From assembly GCA_964402975.1 (NCBI GenBank), contig CAYOEM010000015.1, positions 1-64,000 on the forward strand: a stretch of DNA of 64,000 nucleotides, read 5' to 3'. Position numbers and translations under genes: made by a program. Below are positions 36,178 through 44,049 of this stretch, piece by piece. The notes beneath the pieces are model-generated. The model was not told where the DNA came from and did not search any database. It was given only the letters and a program-made list of their open reading frames with translations. Position 1 is the first letter of the stretch. The number at the start of each line of letters is the position of its first letter. The DNA is from CAMDKS01 sp964402975 (GTDB lineage Bacteria; Bdellovibrionota_B; Oligoflexia; Oligoflexales; RGVZ01).

Positions 36178-37848
36178 ATGTGCGGTATATTAGCTGTTCT
36201 TAATGCATCTGAGTCTCACAAACAGCTTCGTGAAAAAATTATCGCGAGGTCCAAGCGTATTAGGCACCGTGGGCCTGATTGGAGTGGTGTCTATTCCGAT
36301 AGTAAAGCGATTATTGCGCATGAGCGTTTGGCAATAGTCGACGTATCAGGTGGTGCGCAGCCTTTGGTTGATCCAGAGACGGGCCGAGTTCTGGGGGTTA
36401 ATGGTGAAATCTATAATCACAAGGAATTACGCTCGACGTTGCGTAAACAGCACACGTTTCTCACGGAGTCTGACTGTGAAGTCATTCTGCATTTGTATTC
36501 TGAGGACGGGCCTTCGTTCCTAAATCGACTGAATGGTATTTTTGCTTTTGTTCTTTACGATCCAAAAGATCACTCTTATTTCATTGCTCGAGATCATATG
36601 GGAATCGTGCCTCTATACTGGGGTAGGGATTCCATGGGGCAAATCTTTGTCGCATCGGAAATGAAGGCGATTGTGGATATATGTGACCAAGTCGAGGAAT
36701 TTCCTCCGGGGCATTATTTTAAATCCGGTCAGCCATCTCCTGTTAGGTACTACGAACCAACGTGGTTTGATACTAGGGAGCTTCCCGTAAACGCTTACGA
36801 TCCTAAGGTGCTTCGGAAGGCGCTTGAGGATGCGGTAAGAAGGCAGTTGATGTGTGATGTGCCGTATGGCCTCTTGATTTCTGGTGGTCTTGATTCCTCG
36901 ATCATCGGAGCCCTTGCGGCGAAATTTGCCAAAAATCGTGTAGAGGAAAATGGCAAAGCCCCCGCCTGGTGGCCGCAGATCCACTCGTTCGCAGTTGGGC
37001 TAAAAGAGTCTCCGGATTTACCAATGGCCAGAAAAGTTGCGAGCCACATCGGTTCCATTCATCACGAGGTGCATTTCACCGTGCAAGAGGGCCTTGATGC
37101 ATTGTCGGATGTGATCTACCACTTAGAGACGTTTGACGTAACGACGATTCGTGCATCAACTCCGATGTATCTGATGACTCGAAAAATAAAAGCCATGGGT
37201 ATCAAAATGGTGCTCTCCGGTGAAGGTTCAGACGAGATTTTTGGCGGATACCTCTACTTTCACAAAGCTCCTAACCCTCGCGAGTTTCACGAGGAGACTG
37301 TGCGCAAGCTGAGATCGTTACACTTATTTGATTGTTTACGGGCAAATAAGTCCACTGCAGCTTGGGGTGTCGAGGCAAGAGTGCCGTTTCTAGACCCAGA
37401 GTTTTTACAGTTGGCCATGTCCATTAAGCCGGAAGAGAAAATGATTACAAAGGATCGCATGGAGAAATGGATTCTGCGTAAGGCCTTTGAAGGGGAGCTT
37501 CCCAATGAAATTCTTTGGCGGCAAAAAGAACAGTTTTCTGACGGAGTAGGGTACTCGTGGATTGATTCGCTCAAATCCGAAGCTAATAATATAGTGAGTG
37601 ACCAGGAGTTTGCGGCAGCCAAGCAACGATTTCCAGATAAGACGCCACCCACTAAAGAAGCGTTTCTATACAGGCAAATTTTTGAAAAGCATTTTCCGCA
37701 GGCCAGTGCTCGTGCGTGTGTACCCGATGGTCCGAGTATAGCCTGTAGTTCACCAGCTGCCATTCGATGGGATGCGTCGTTTGCGAATGCAGCAGATCCG
37801 TCGGGCCGTGCGGTGAGAGGCGTACATCAAAACAGTAGCAAGTCATGA
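36178..37848 (+). CDS. asnB: Asparagine synthase (glutamine-hydrolysing), class B
   Basis: 556 residues, close to the E. coli AsnB length. MCGILAVLNA puts the N-terminal-nucleophile Cys2 after Met removal. GEIYNH and the RHRGPDWSG loop complete the glutaminase half. LLISGGLDSSIIGALAA (PP-loop) and LSGEGSDEIFGGY mark the synthetase half. It makes asparagine from aspartate, glutamine and ATP. Its stop overlaps the photolyase start by 4 bases, an unusual pairing. Confidence 0.96.
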   Translation: MCGILAVLNASESHKQLREKIIARSKRIRHRGPDWSGVYSDSKAIIAHERLAIVDVSGGAQPLVDPETGRVLGVNGEIYNHKELRSTLRKQHTFLTESDCEVILHLYSEDGPSFLNRLNGIFAFVLYDPKDHSYFIARDHMGIVPLYWGRDSMGQIFVASEMKAIVDICDQVEEFPPGHYFKSGQPSPVRYYEPTWFDTRELPVNAYDPKVLRKALEDAVRRQLMCDVPYGLLISGGLDSSIIGALAAKFAKNRVEENGKAPAWWPQIHSFAVGLKESPDLPMARKVASHIGSIHHEVHFTVQEGLDALSDVIYHLETFDVTTIRASTPMYLMTRKIKAMGIKMVLSGEGSDEIFGGYLYFHKAPNPREFHEETVRKLRSLHLFDCLRANKSTAAWGVEARVPFLDPEFLQLAMSIKPEEKMITKDRMEKWILRKAFEGELPNEILWRQKEQFSDGVGYSWIDSLKSEANNIVSDQEFAAAKQRFPDKTPPTKEAFLYRQIFEKHFPQASARACVPDGPSIACSSPAAIRWDASFANAADPSGRAVRGVHQNSSKS

Positions 37849-39359
37849 CGAAAACTCATTCAGACCGACGTGATGTGTTGCTCATCATGGGCAATCAGCT
37901 ATTCCCTCTCGAACACCTGCCTACGCCTGCCAGCGCTGTTGTTTTTATGGCGGAAGACCGCGAGCTCTGCACTTACTGCAGGTTCCATAAGCATAAAATT
38001 ATTTTATTTTTGACAGCCATGCGTTCGTACGCCGATGAGCTTAGAAGGGCTGGCTTTGAGGTTTTCTACTCCAAACTTGATGATGCTCAAGTGGCTAACA
38101 AGAAATACGAGGAAAAGCTTGCTGACCAGCTGGCGGCAAGGCCAAATGCAAGTGTGATTAGCTTTGAGATCGAAGACAAGTTCATGGAAGTTCGCATCAA
38201 AAAGCTGTCGGAGCGCCTTGGCAGAAACCACAGGGTCATTAAAAGTCCGATGTTTTTGACATCACGAGACGAGTTTCAGGTGTACTTGAAGGGACAGAAG
38301 AAGCCCTTTATGAAAACGTTTTACGAGCGCCAAAGAAAAGGTCTCGGAATATTGATCGATAAAGATGGTAAGCCGATTGGCGGTAAATGGAGCTTTGATG
38401 AAGACAACCGGTCCCGACTCGATCCGGACATCGATGTTCCAGGGTTGCCAAAAATCAAGGCGAGTGACCATTTGAGTGCGGTATCAAAACTTGTCGACAA
38501 CCTATTCGCAGATCATCCGGGAGAGGCGAAGGATTTCTGGCTCGCCACGACTCGCAGTGAGGCCATCAAATGGTTGGATGATTTTTTATCGAAAAAGTTT
38601 GAGCATTTTGGAGAATTCGAAGATGCCATTGCCCCCTCAGAGTTCAGCCTGTTTCACTCGGTGTTATCGCCTGTCATCAATCTTGGCCTTTTAACGCCCG
38701 ACGACGTAGTCAAGCGCACGTTAAAATACGCCAAGGAACATAAGACGCCGATGAATAGCCTTGAAGGCTTTATTCGTCAGGTGATCGGCTGGAGGGAGTT
38801 TGTCAGAGGTATTTATCAAAATTTCAGCGAAAAGCAGGATGTAGATAACTTTTTCAAACACGACAGAAAGTTGTCTCCAGTTTGGTATACCGGGCAGACT
38901 GGTGTAATTCCGCTAGATGACGCGCTCACTAAAACTTTAAAGTTTGGCTACGCCCATCATATTGAAAGGCTGATGGTAATCGGCTGTCTTATGTTGTTGT
39001 CCCAGGTTCACCCCAGGGAAGTGCACCGATGGTTTATGGAGATGTATGTGGACTCATCGGATTGGGTGATGGGGCCAAATGTTTACGGCATGAGTCAATT
39101 TAGTGATGGTGGAATTTTTGCCACGAAGCCTTACATTTGCGGATCTAACTATATTTTAAAGATGAGCAATTACAAAAAGGGTCCATGGTGTGAAGTCTGG
39201 GATGGCCTTTATTGGAAGTTTGTTAGCGAGAAATTTCAGTTCTTAGGCAAGAATCCGCGGTTATCCATGATGGTAGCGATGTGGGGCAAGAAGTCAAAGT
39301 CAGAGCAAAAATCACTTTTAGTTGCTGCTGATGGATTTATTGATCAAGTCACAAATTAG
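37845..39359 (+). CDS. FeS-type bacterial cryptochrome/photolyase (deoxyribodipyrimidine photolyase-related)
   Basis: 504 residues. N-terminal LLIMGNQLFP and MAEDRELCTYCRFHKHKI, the mid-protein VIGWREFVRGIYQNF, and the C-terminal VYGMSQFSDGG, TKPYICGSNYILKMSNY and GPWCEVWDGLYWKF follow the FeS-BCP/PhrB (6-4) photolyase family, which carries FAD, a lumazine antenna and a [4Fe-4S] cluster bound by Cys residues in the C-terminal region. It repairs UV photoproducts using light. ATGA overlap with asnB. Confidence 0.93.
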   Translation: MTKTHSDRRDVLLIMGNQLFPLEHLPTPASAVVFMAEDRELCTYCRFHKHKIILFLTAMRSYADELRRAGFEVFYSKLDDAQVANKKYEEKLADQLAARPNASVISFEIEDKFMEVRIKKLSERLGRNHRVIKSPMFLTSRDEFQVYLKGQKKPFMKTFYERQRKGLGILIDKDGKPIGGKWSFDEDNRSRLDPDIDVPGLPKIKASDHLSAVSKLVDNLFADHPGEAKDFWLATTRSEAIKWLDDFLSKKFEHFGEFEDAIAPSEFSLFHSVLSPVINLGLLTPDDVVKRTLKYAKEHKTPMNSLEGFIRQVIGWREFVRGIYQNFSEKQDVDNFFKHDRKLSPVWYTGQTGVIPLDDALTKTLKFGYAHHIERLMVIGCLMLLSQVHPREVHRWFMEMYVDSSDWVMGPNVYGMSQFSDGGIFATKPYICGSNYILKMSNYKKGPWCEVWDGLYWKFVSEKFQFLGKNPRLSMMVAMWGKKSKSEQKSLLVAADGFIDQVTN

Positions 39360-39381
39360 TTAGTCTTGAGAGAGGTCTTAT

Positions 39382-39990
39382 ATGAATGTTGAGAGGTTGC
39401 GGCAGGCTGAGACGGTTGTTCGCGAGCTTTCAAAAGTACTAGAACCCTTAGAGGCTAGGATGTGGCATCAGATTCCCGACGAGCATATGCGCGAAGCATA
39501 CCGTGTACTGAGAGCCCAAAGTGTTGGGGGTCTGATTTCAAAGGAGCAGTTCGACCGGCAGTATAAACTTTTTGACGCCCTTAGCGACTCGATGCGGGAA
39601 CCAGCAAAGCAGGAGAAGGCAGCTGCAAATTGTTTTGAATTTATGGCCACTCTTCCGAAGGATGTGCGGCTTGCGTTAGACAATAGCGTAAAAATGGTGG
39701 TTTCTAATTCGCCAAAAGTGTTTGTCAGGCCTAACACGCTTTTATATCAATGGGCGCGGAAGGTTTTTTCTGACGCAAAACTGTATCAAAGTCATATTCT
39801 GCAAAGTCGCGATGAGTCAACGATGAGCGTGTCGGAAGTTGAAAGGTCAGATGCATTAAAGGACACGTCTCGTGTGATGCGCGAAATTTGCGATATGGTT
39901 AGTAGTCTGTCTTGGTTTGTCGACGAATCCACAGTACGCGAGGTGCGAAGGTTTGCTGCAGATATCGAGGCAATTCTTCATGAGCCCTGA
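39382..39990 (+). CDS. Hypothetical protein, 202 residues
   Basis: Soluble and predominantly helical (VVRELSKVLEPLEARMW, EQFDRQYKLFDALSDSM, VRRFAADIEAIL). AGAGAGG-type SD about 12 nt before the ATG. It starts 22 bp after the photolyase and is likely in the same transcript. No recognised family. Convergent with the following secreted protein. Confidence 0.65.
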   Translation: MNVERLRQAETVVRELSKVLEPLEARMWHQIPDEHMREAYRVLRAQSVGGLISKEQFDRQYKLFDALSDSMREPAKQEKAAANCFEFMATLPKDVRLALDNSVKMVVSNSPKVFVRPNTLLYQWARKVFSDAKLYQSHILQSRDESTMSVSEVERSDALKDTSRVMREICDMVSSLSWFVDESTVREVRRFAADIEAILHEP

Positions 39991-40005
39991 ATGCAAGGCG
40001 TGAAA

Positions 40006-40860
40006 TTACTTTTGCTTTAGCAATTCGTATTGTGCCGGAGGCACCATGAAAATGGTTGAAGGTATAGCCCCCACAATCACCTTGGTTGTGACAAGAGATT
40101 CGGATTTTTTCGGTTTGCTCGCAATAGCTTGCATCTGTCTTTGCATAGCCTCAAGTTCTTTGAGTTGCTTACTCGCGGCCTTGTCCATGGGGAGGGGGTT
40201 GGTCGTTTTACTGCTACTTTTGTCAGTTGGTAAATTTGTTTGAGTTAGGATGTCTCGATACAGCACGAATCCCTCAGATTTCTTCCGATCGCTGAGTGCT
40301 TTTTGTTTGAGTTTATTATCAAGCATGGCCGATAGCCATGGGTTTAGAAATTTTTCGGCTACATCCCCCATGTCCTTGGCCAGCGTACTGTCGATACACA
40401 GTGTCTCGGTTATCGTGCTGGAGCTTCCCATAATGCCGCTGATGTTCATGATTCGCCTGAAATAGTTGCAGTTTCGGCCAGCAAAGCGACCAGTTTTGCC
40501 TGTAGGATTACTACTGTAGTTTGTTACCTTCGCGAGCCCCTTGCCGTCAAAAAAAGCTGATGTGACGCCAAGCATTTTTTTGTTTTCAATAACGCTGCAT
40601 GAGCCTTTTGATGCTGATTTGTTCTGGCGTTGGCATATGGTTGTATTTGTTTCATCAACAAATGTGATCTGTGTCGTGTCTTTTTCGATCGTGTCAACGC
40701 GAATTATTTTGGGTGAAAAATATTGAAAGACTTTACTTGGGCCCTTCGGGCTTGATCGGTTTAATTGAGCCGTGACATCTGCGAACGCAGCCTCTTGTGT
40801 GGCTACACCGGTGACAAGTATTGAGATAAAAGCTAGCGTGATTTTCCGGAGGTTATTCAT
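40006..40860 (-). CDS. Secreted hypothetical protein (DUF4412-like)
   Basis: 284 residues with a signal peptide (KITLAFISILVTGVATQEAAFA). The N-terminal half includes Cys pairs (CQRQNKSASKGSC) and a GRFAGRNCNYFRRI..ETLCIDSTLAKDMGDV segment reminiscent of DUF4412 periplasmic proteins, followed by a helical Lys/Gln-rich region (KQLKELEAMQRQMQAIASKPKK). Function unknown. Confidence 0.65.
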   Translation of the reverse strand: MNNLRKITLAFISILVTGVATQEAAFADVTAQLNRSSPKGPSKVFQYFSPKIIRVDTIEKDTTQITFVDETNTTICQRQNKSASKGSCSVIENKKMLGVTSAFFDGKGLAKVTNYSSNPTGKTGRFAGRNCNYFRRIMNISGIMGSSSTITETLCIDSTLAKDMGDVAEKFLNPWLSAMLDNKLKQKALSDRKKSEGFVLYRDILTQTNLPTDKSSSKTTNPLPMDKAASKQLKELEAMQRQMQAIASKPKKSESLVTTKVIVGAIPSTIFMVPPAQYELLKQK

Positions 40861-41036
40861 CGAGGTGAGCTTTAATGTTCACGTTGTGTCGTCAGGGTCA
40901 TTATCTAAGCTAAGCGATTCTACATTTAACGGCAACGTTGATGTTCTATTTTATTTTCAGAAGTATTATTCCTGTCGATAAATCTTTAAAATGGCGCTAG
41001 AACTGGGTCCAGGGATTTCAAGGGAGGAGCTGTCTA

Positions 41037-41432
41037 GTGTTAACACGTATAATGATCTGGTTCTGTTTTTCCATCGCCATTCTCGGTTTCACTGCCAAGC
41101 TTATGGGGTCTAATCTACCCGATGCCGCAACCGTTGGTTGCATGCTGGGGCCCGATAGGGCGATTTACTTGTTTCAAGACGAGCAGCGGGTTTTACTATC
41201 GAACGCCGAAAAAAATATCTTACCTTTGACCCTGAGCTCTTTTTCGGTTTACCGGTGTCCAGGATGTTTTGGTTTTGATGGTATGGTTGAGGGGCATCGC
41301 TATGAGGGGCAGACGTCAAGCCTTTACAACGAGGAATCAGGCCAGTGGGACGTCTTTATGGACCTGGTCATTGATAGCGGCCAGCCTCAGCGTCTCGGCT
41401 GTTTTTGGCGCCCATCAGCCCTTAATAAATAA
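41037..41432 (+). CDS. Small secreted hypothetical protein with Cys motifs
   Basis: 131 residues from GTG with an excellent SD (AGGGAGGAG, 41021-41029). An N-terminal hydrophobic segment (MIWFCFSIAILGFTAKLMGS) is a signal peptide or anchor. The mature part has four Cys (VGCML, YRCPGCFGF, LGCFW), suggesting disulfides. No family recognised. Confidence 0.65.
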   Translation: MLTRIMIWFCFSIAILGFTAKLMGSNLPDAATVGCMLGPDRAIYLFQDEQRVLLSNAEKNILPLTLSSFSVYRCPGCFGFDGMVEGHRYEGQTSSLYNEESGQWDVFMDLVIDSGQPQRLGCFWRPSALNK

Positions 41433-41546
41433 TGTAATATCAGTTAGTTGCAGTATTTAAGTCGATGCGCCCTCTTAGAATATATATTAAATTATTAACA
41501 TTGATTTAATAACCTAGAGATTATATACCTCCCTGCCGCCAATTTT

Positions 41547-41561
41547 GCTTAAATTTTAAGC
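41547..41561. promoter_or_regulatory. 15-bp palindrome upstream of rnc
   Basis: GCTTAAA-T-TTTAAGC forms perfect 7-bp arms around one central base, 50 bp before the rnc start in an AT-rich gap. Its small spacing is operator-like rather than terminator-like. No regulator identified. Confidence 0.4.
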
Positions 41562-41611
41562 TAAACGCCGGTTTTTGCCGGTTTTACCCGGGCGGGGAGG
41601 TTTCTTAAAAA

Positions 41612-42355
41612 GTGCTCTGGTCCATTAAACCATCTCTATACAGCAAAGCTAGCCAAATAGAGGCCAGCATTGGTTACGTATTCTCGAATCCAGAGACTCT
41701 TTGGGAAGCAATGACTCACCGTTCTGCTTTGGTGGGTGTAGCTGGTGTGACGGCGGATATTCTCGATATGAAACCTTGGAACGAGAGACTTGAGTTTCTG
41801 GGAGACTCCGTACTCGGTTTGGTTGTCAGTGAATCTCTCCTGATGTCTCTTTACGGTCTTAGTGAGGGCGAAATGTCCCGAGTGAGAGCCGCGATCGTTT
41901 GTGAAGATAATTTGGCGCGTATCGCGCGGGGAATTAATCTAGGAAATATTCTGGTGCTCGGTGGAAGCGAAATGGCTACAAACGGCCAGGACAAACCAAG
42001 CATCTTAGCCGACGCTTTAGAGGCGCTTATAGGCGCCGTTTACAAAGACGGCGGTTGGGAGTCGGCCCGACGCGTGACAAAAGGTCTTCTGGCAGCGGAA
42101 CTCACAGGAGATCTCCGCAGGTTTTTGAGTGGTGATGCAAAAACTAAACTTCAAGAATTCGTTCAGGCAAAATTTAAAACCACTCCGACCTATGATGTCA
42201 CCGGTGAAGTGGGACCTGCCCACCAAAAATCTTTTGAGGTTGCTGTTAAGGTTGACGGTCGCGTTTTGGCTGTGGGTGCGGGATCTAGTAAGAAAGATGC
42301 GGCACAAGCCGCTGCAAAGCAAGCGTTGGCTCATTTTGAGGAGGTCGCGCCATGA
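41612..42355 (+). CDS. rnc: Ribonuclease III
   Basis: 247 residues from GTG with GGGGAGG upstream. The signature NERLEFLGDSVLGLVVSE carries the metal-binding acidic residues; a second acidic site is in KPSILADALEALIGAVYKDGG. The C-terminal dsRNA-binding domain (TKLQEFVQAKF..SKKDAAQAAAKQALAHFE) is complete. It processes rRNA precursors and structured mRNAs. Overlaps der by ATGA, so the two are coupled; era, the usual partner, is not here. Confidence 0.96.
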   Translation: MLWSIKPSLYSKASQIEASIGYVFSNPETLWEAMTHRSALVGVAGVTADILDMKPWNERLEFLGDSVLGLVVSESLLMSLYGLSEGEMSRVRAAIVCEDNLARIARGINLGNILVLGGSEMATNGQDKPSILADALEALIGAVYKDGGWESARRVTKGLLAAELTGDLRRFLSGDAKTKLQEFVQAKFKTTPTYDVTGEVGPAHQKSFEVAVKVDGRVLAVGAGSSKKDAAQAAAKQALAHFEEVAP

Positions 42356-43893
42356 TCAAAGGAACAGTCGCGATTGTTGGTCGCCCGAACGTTGGTAAAT
42401 CAACCTTATTCAATGCGTTGACTCGCACGAGAAACGCACTCGTTGACGATTGCCCAGGCCTTACGAGAGACCGTCTTTATGGGGTTGTCTATTTTGACGA
42501 TCTGGAAGAACGAGGCTGCATGGTTGTCGACACTGGCGGCTTTGAAACCGAGGGTGTTTACTATCAACCTTTCAGTGAGAATATCGTTTGGCAACAAACA
42601 GAAACTGCGATTGATGAGGCCGATGTTGTCGTTTTAGTATTTGACGGTAAATCAGGACTTCACCCTCACGACGAGCAACTTCTGCGTCATATGGCCAAGA
42701 AAAATAAGCCTGTCATTTATGTTGTCAATAAAGTCGACGTTAAAGAGCACGAAGACAGGGTCTTCGATTTCTATCAATTGGGAGTTGATCATTTCGTCGT
42801 GACTTCGGCCGCACACATGCGCGGAGTTGACGAGCTGTTGGAACTTGTTGAGGCCAAACTCACGGCGATTGAAGAGCTGCGATCAGATAAGAAAAATCTA
42901 CCTGTCTCTGGCACTCGAATCGCACTAGTCGGTCGCCCTAATGCAGGAAAATCATCAATTCTTAATCGACTCATCGGCGAAGAACGGAGCCTTGTGAGCG
43001 AGGTTGCAGGCACAACCAGAGACTCAATCGACACACCGCTAGCCTATAACGGCAAAAACTATGTCTTAGTTGATACGGCCGGCATCCGCCGCAGAAGTCG
43101 CATTCACGACAAAGTGGAATCACTTAGTGTCATGCGAAGCATGCAGGCGATCGAACGATCAGATGTCGTGCTTTTGGTGCTGGACGCGACACAGATGCTT
43201 ACTGATCAGGATGCAAGGATTGCATCGATGGCTGCCGAGCAGCATAAAGCCATGGCGATCATCGTTAATAAGTGGGATCTGGTTGAAGGCAAAAACTCTA
43301 ATACGGCCAAAGAATATACAGACTTTCTTCGCTACAAGTTAAAACTCTTGTCATGGGTTCCGGTTCTTTACGTATCCTGTCTTGAGAATCAACGAGTCCA
43401 TAACATCATGCAATTAGTCGAGACTGTGGTGTCTCAGTTTGAAAGACGTGTCGAAACGCGCGCAGTTAATGCGGCACTCCACAAAATGGCTCACGATCAC
43501 ACGCCAGCTCTGATAAAGCGCACGAGTAAGCGTGTGAAGTTTTATTATGGGACCCAGGTGCGCTCATCCCCTCCGACTATTCTTGTTTTCTGTAACGTGG
43601 CTCGTGAAATTCAAGAAGGCTACAAGCGCTACATGATCAACCGTTTCCGCGAGGATCTTGGCTTTGTCGATGTGCCGCTACGCATTATTTTTAGAAGTAA
43701 AGAAGACCAAAGAAAGCGTAAGCAGGAAGAGATCGCTAGGCTTTCCAGACAGTATGATCCAGGCTCTCGTAAGTCCCAGCCTGTTGGTTTAAAACCTGTG
43801 ACTTGGGATCAGGCCGACTTGCCTGAATTCAACGAAATGGATGCGGGGCGTTTCGCGTTTGAAGTGGAGGCAAGTCTCGATATTGAGAATTAA
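42352..43893 (+). CDS. der: Ribosome biogenesis GTPase Der (EngA)
   Basis: 513 residues. Two consecutive G domains: G1 GRPNVGKSTLFN (about 8-20) and GRPNAGKSSILN (about 197-208), with G3 DTGGF and DTAGI and G4 NKVD and NKWD. The KH-like C-terminal domain follows (KRVKFYYGTQVRSSPPTI). Needed for 50S assembly. About 50 extra C-terminal residues after the KH domain are charged. Terminator-like hairpins follow. Confidence 0.96.
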   Translation: MIKGTVAIVGRPNVGKSTLFNALTRTRNALVDDCPGLTRDRLYGVVYFDDLEERGCMVVDTGGFETEGVYYQPFSENIVWQQTETAIDEADVVVLVFDGKSGLHPHDEQLLRHMAKKNKPVIYVVNKVDVKEHEDRVFDFYQLGVDHFVVTSAAHMRGVDELLELVEAKLTAIEELRSDKKNLPVSGTRIALVGRPNAGKSSILNRLIGEERSLVSEVAGTTRDSIDTPLAYNGKNYVLVDTAGIRRRSRIHDKVESLSVMRSMQAIERSDVVLLVLDATQMLTDQDARIASMAAEQHKAMAIIVNKWDLVEGKNSNTAKEYTDFLRYKLKLLSWVPVLYVSCLENQRVHNIMQLVETVVSQFERRVETRAVNAALHKMAHDHTPALIKRTSKRVKFYYGTQVRSSPPTILVFCNVAREIQEGYKRYMINRFREDLGFVDVPLRIIFRSKEDQRKRKQEEIARLSRQYDPGSRKSQPVGLKPVTWDQADLPEFNEMDAGRFAFEVEASLDIEN

Positions 43894-43913
43894 ATTGCGG
43901 CTTTTTGCCGCCT

Positions 43914-43938
43914 AGCGCCGCGCAGGCGCTTAATTTTT
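43914..43938 (+). terminator. Probable rho-independent terminator after der
   Basis: AGCGCC (43914-43919), 5-nt loop, GGCGCT (43925-43930), then TAATTTTT. A shorter hairpin (GCGGC-TTTTT-GCCGC, 43897-43911) precedes it directly after the der stop. Confidence 0.7.
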
Positions 43939-43947
43939 GATCTTTGC

Positions 43948-43970
43948 GGATGCCGCGGCATCCTGTTTTA
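43948..43970. terminator. Perfect 16-bp palindrome with T/A tract, possible second terminator
   Basis: GGATGCCGCGGCATCC (43948-43963) is perfectly self-complementary and is followed by TGTTTTAAAAAACA. It can form a 6-bp stem with a CGCG loop plus U-tract. It insulates der from the TonB receptor gene, or could be a protein-binding palindrome. Confidence 0.5.
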
Positions 43971-44010
43971 AAAAACACGGTTGTTAGACTCGGTGGCTCT
44001 GGTTACCATG

Positions 44011-44042
44011 ACTCTCAAGATTTCATAAAATTTCTTGAGGGT
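44011..44042 (+). promoter_or_regulatory. Hairpin sequestering the TonB-receptor ribosome-binding site
   Basis: ACTCTCAAGA (44011-44020) pairs with TCTTGAGGGT (44033-44042), ten pairs with one G-U, around a 12-nt loop. The right arm contains the only SD (GAGGG, 44037-44041), 8 nt before the ATG at 44050. Stem formation would block initiation. As DNA it is also a good inverted-repeat operator. Either way it is the likely control point for the receptor. Confidence 0.6.
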
Positions 44043-44049
44043 TTGCTTT

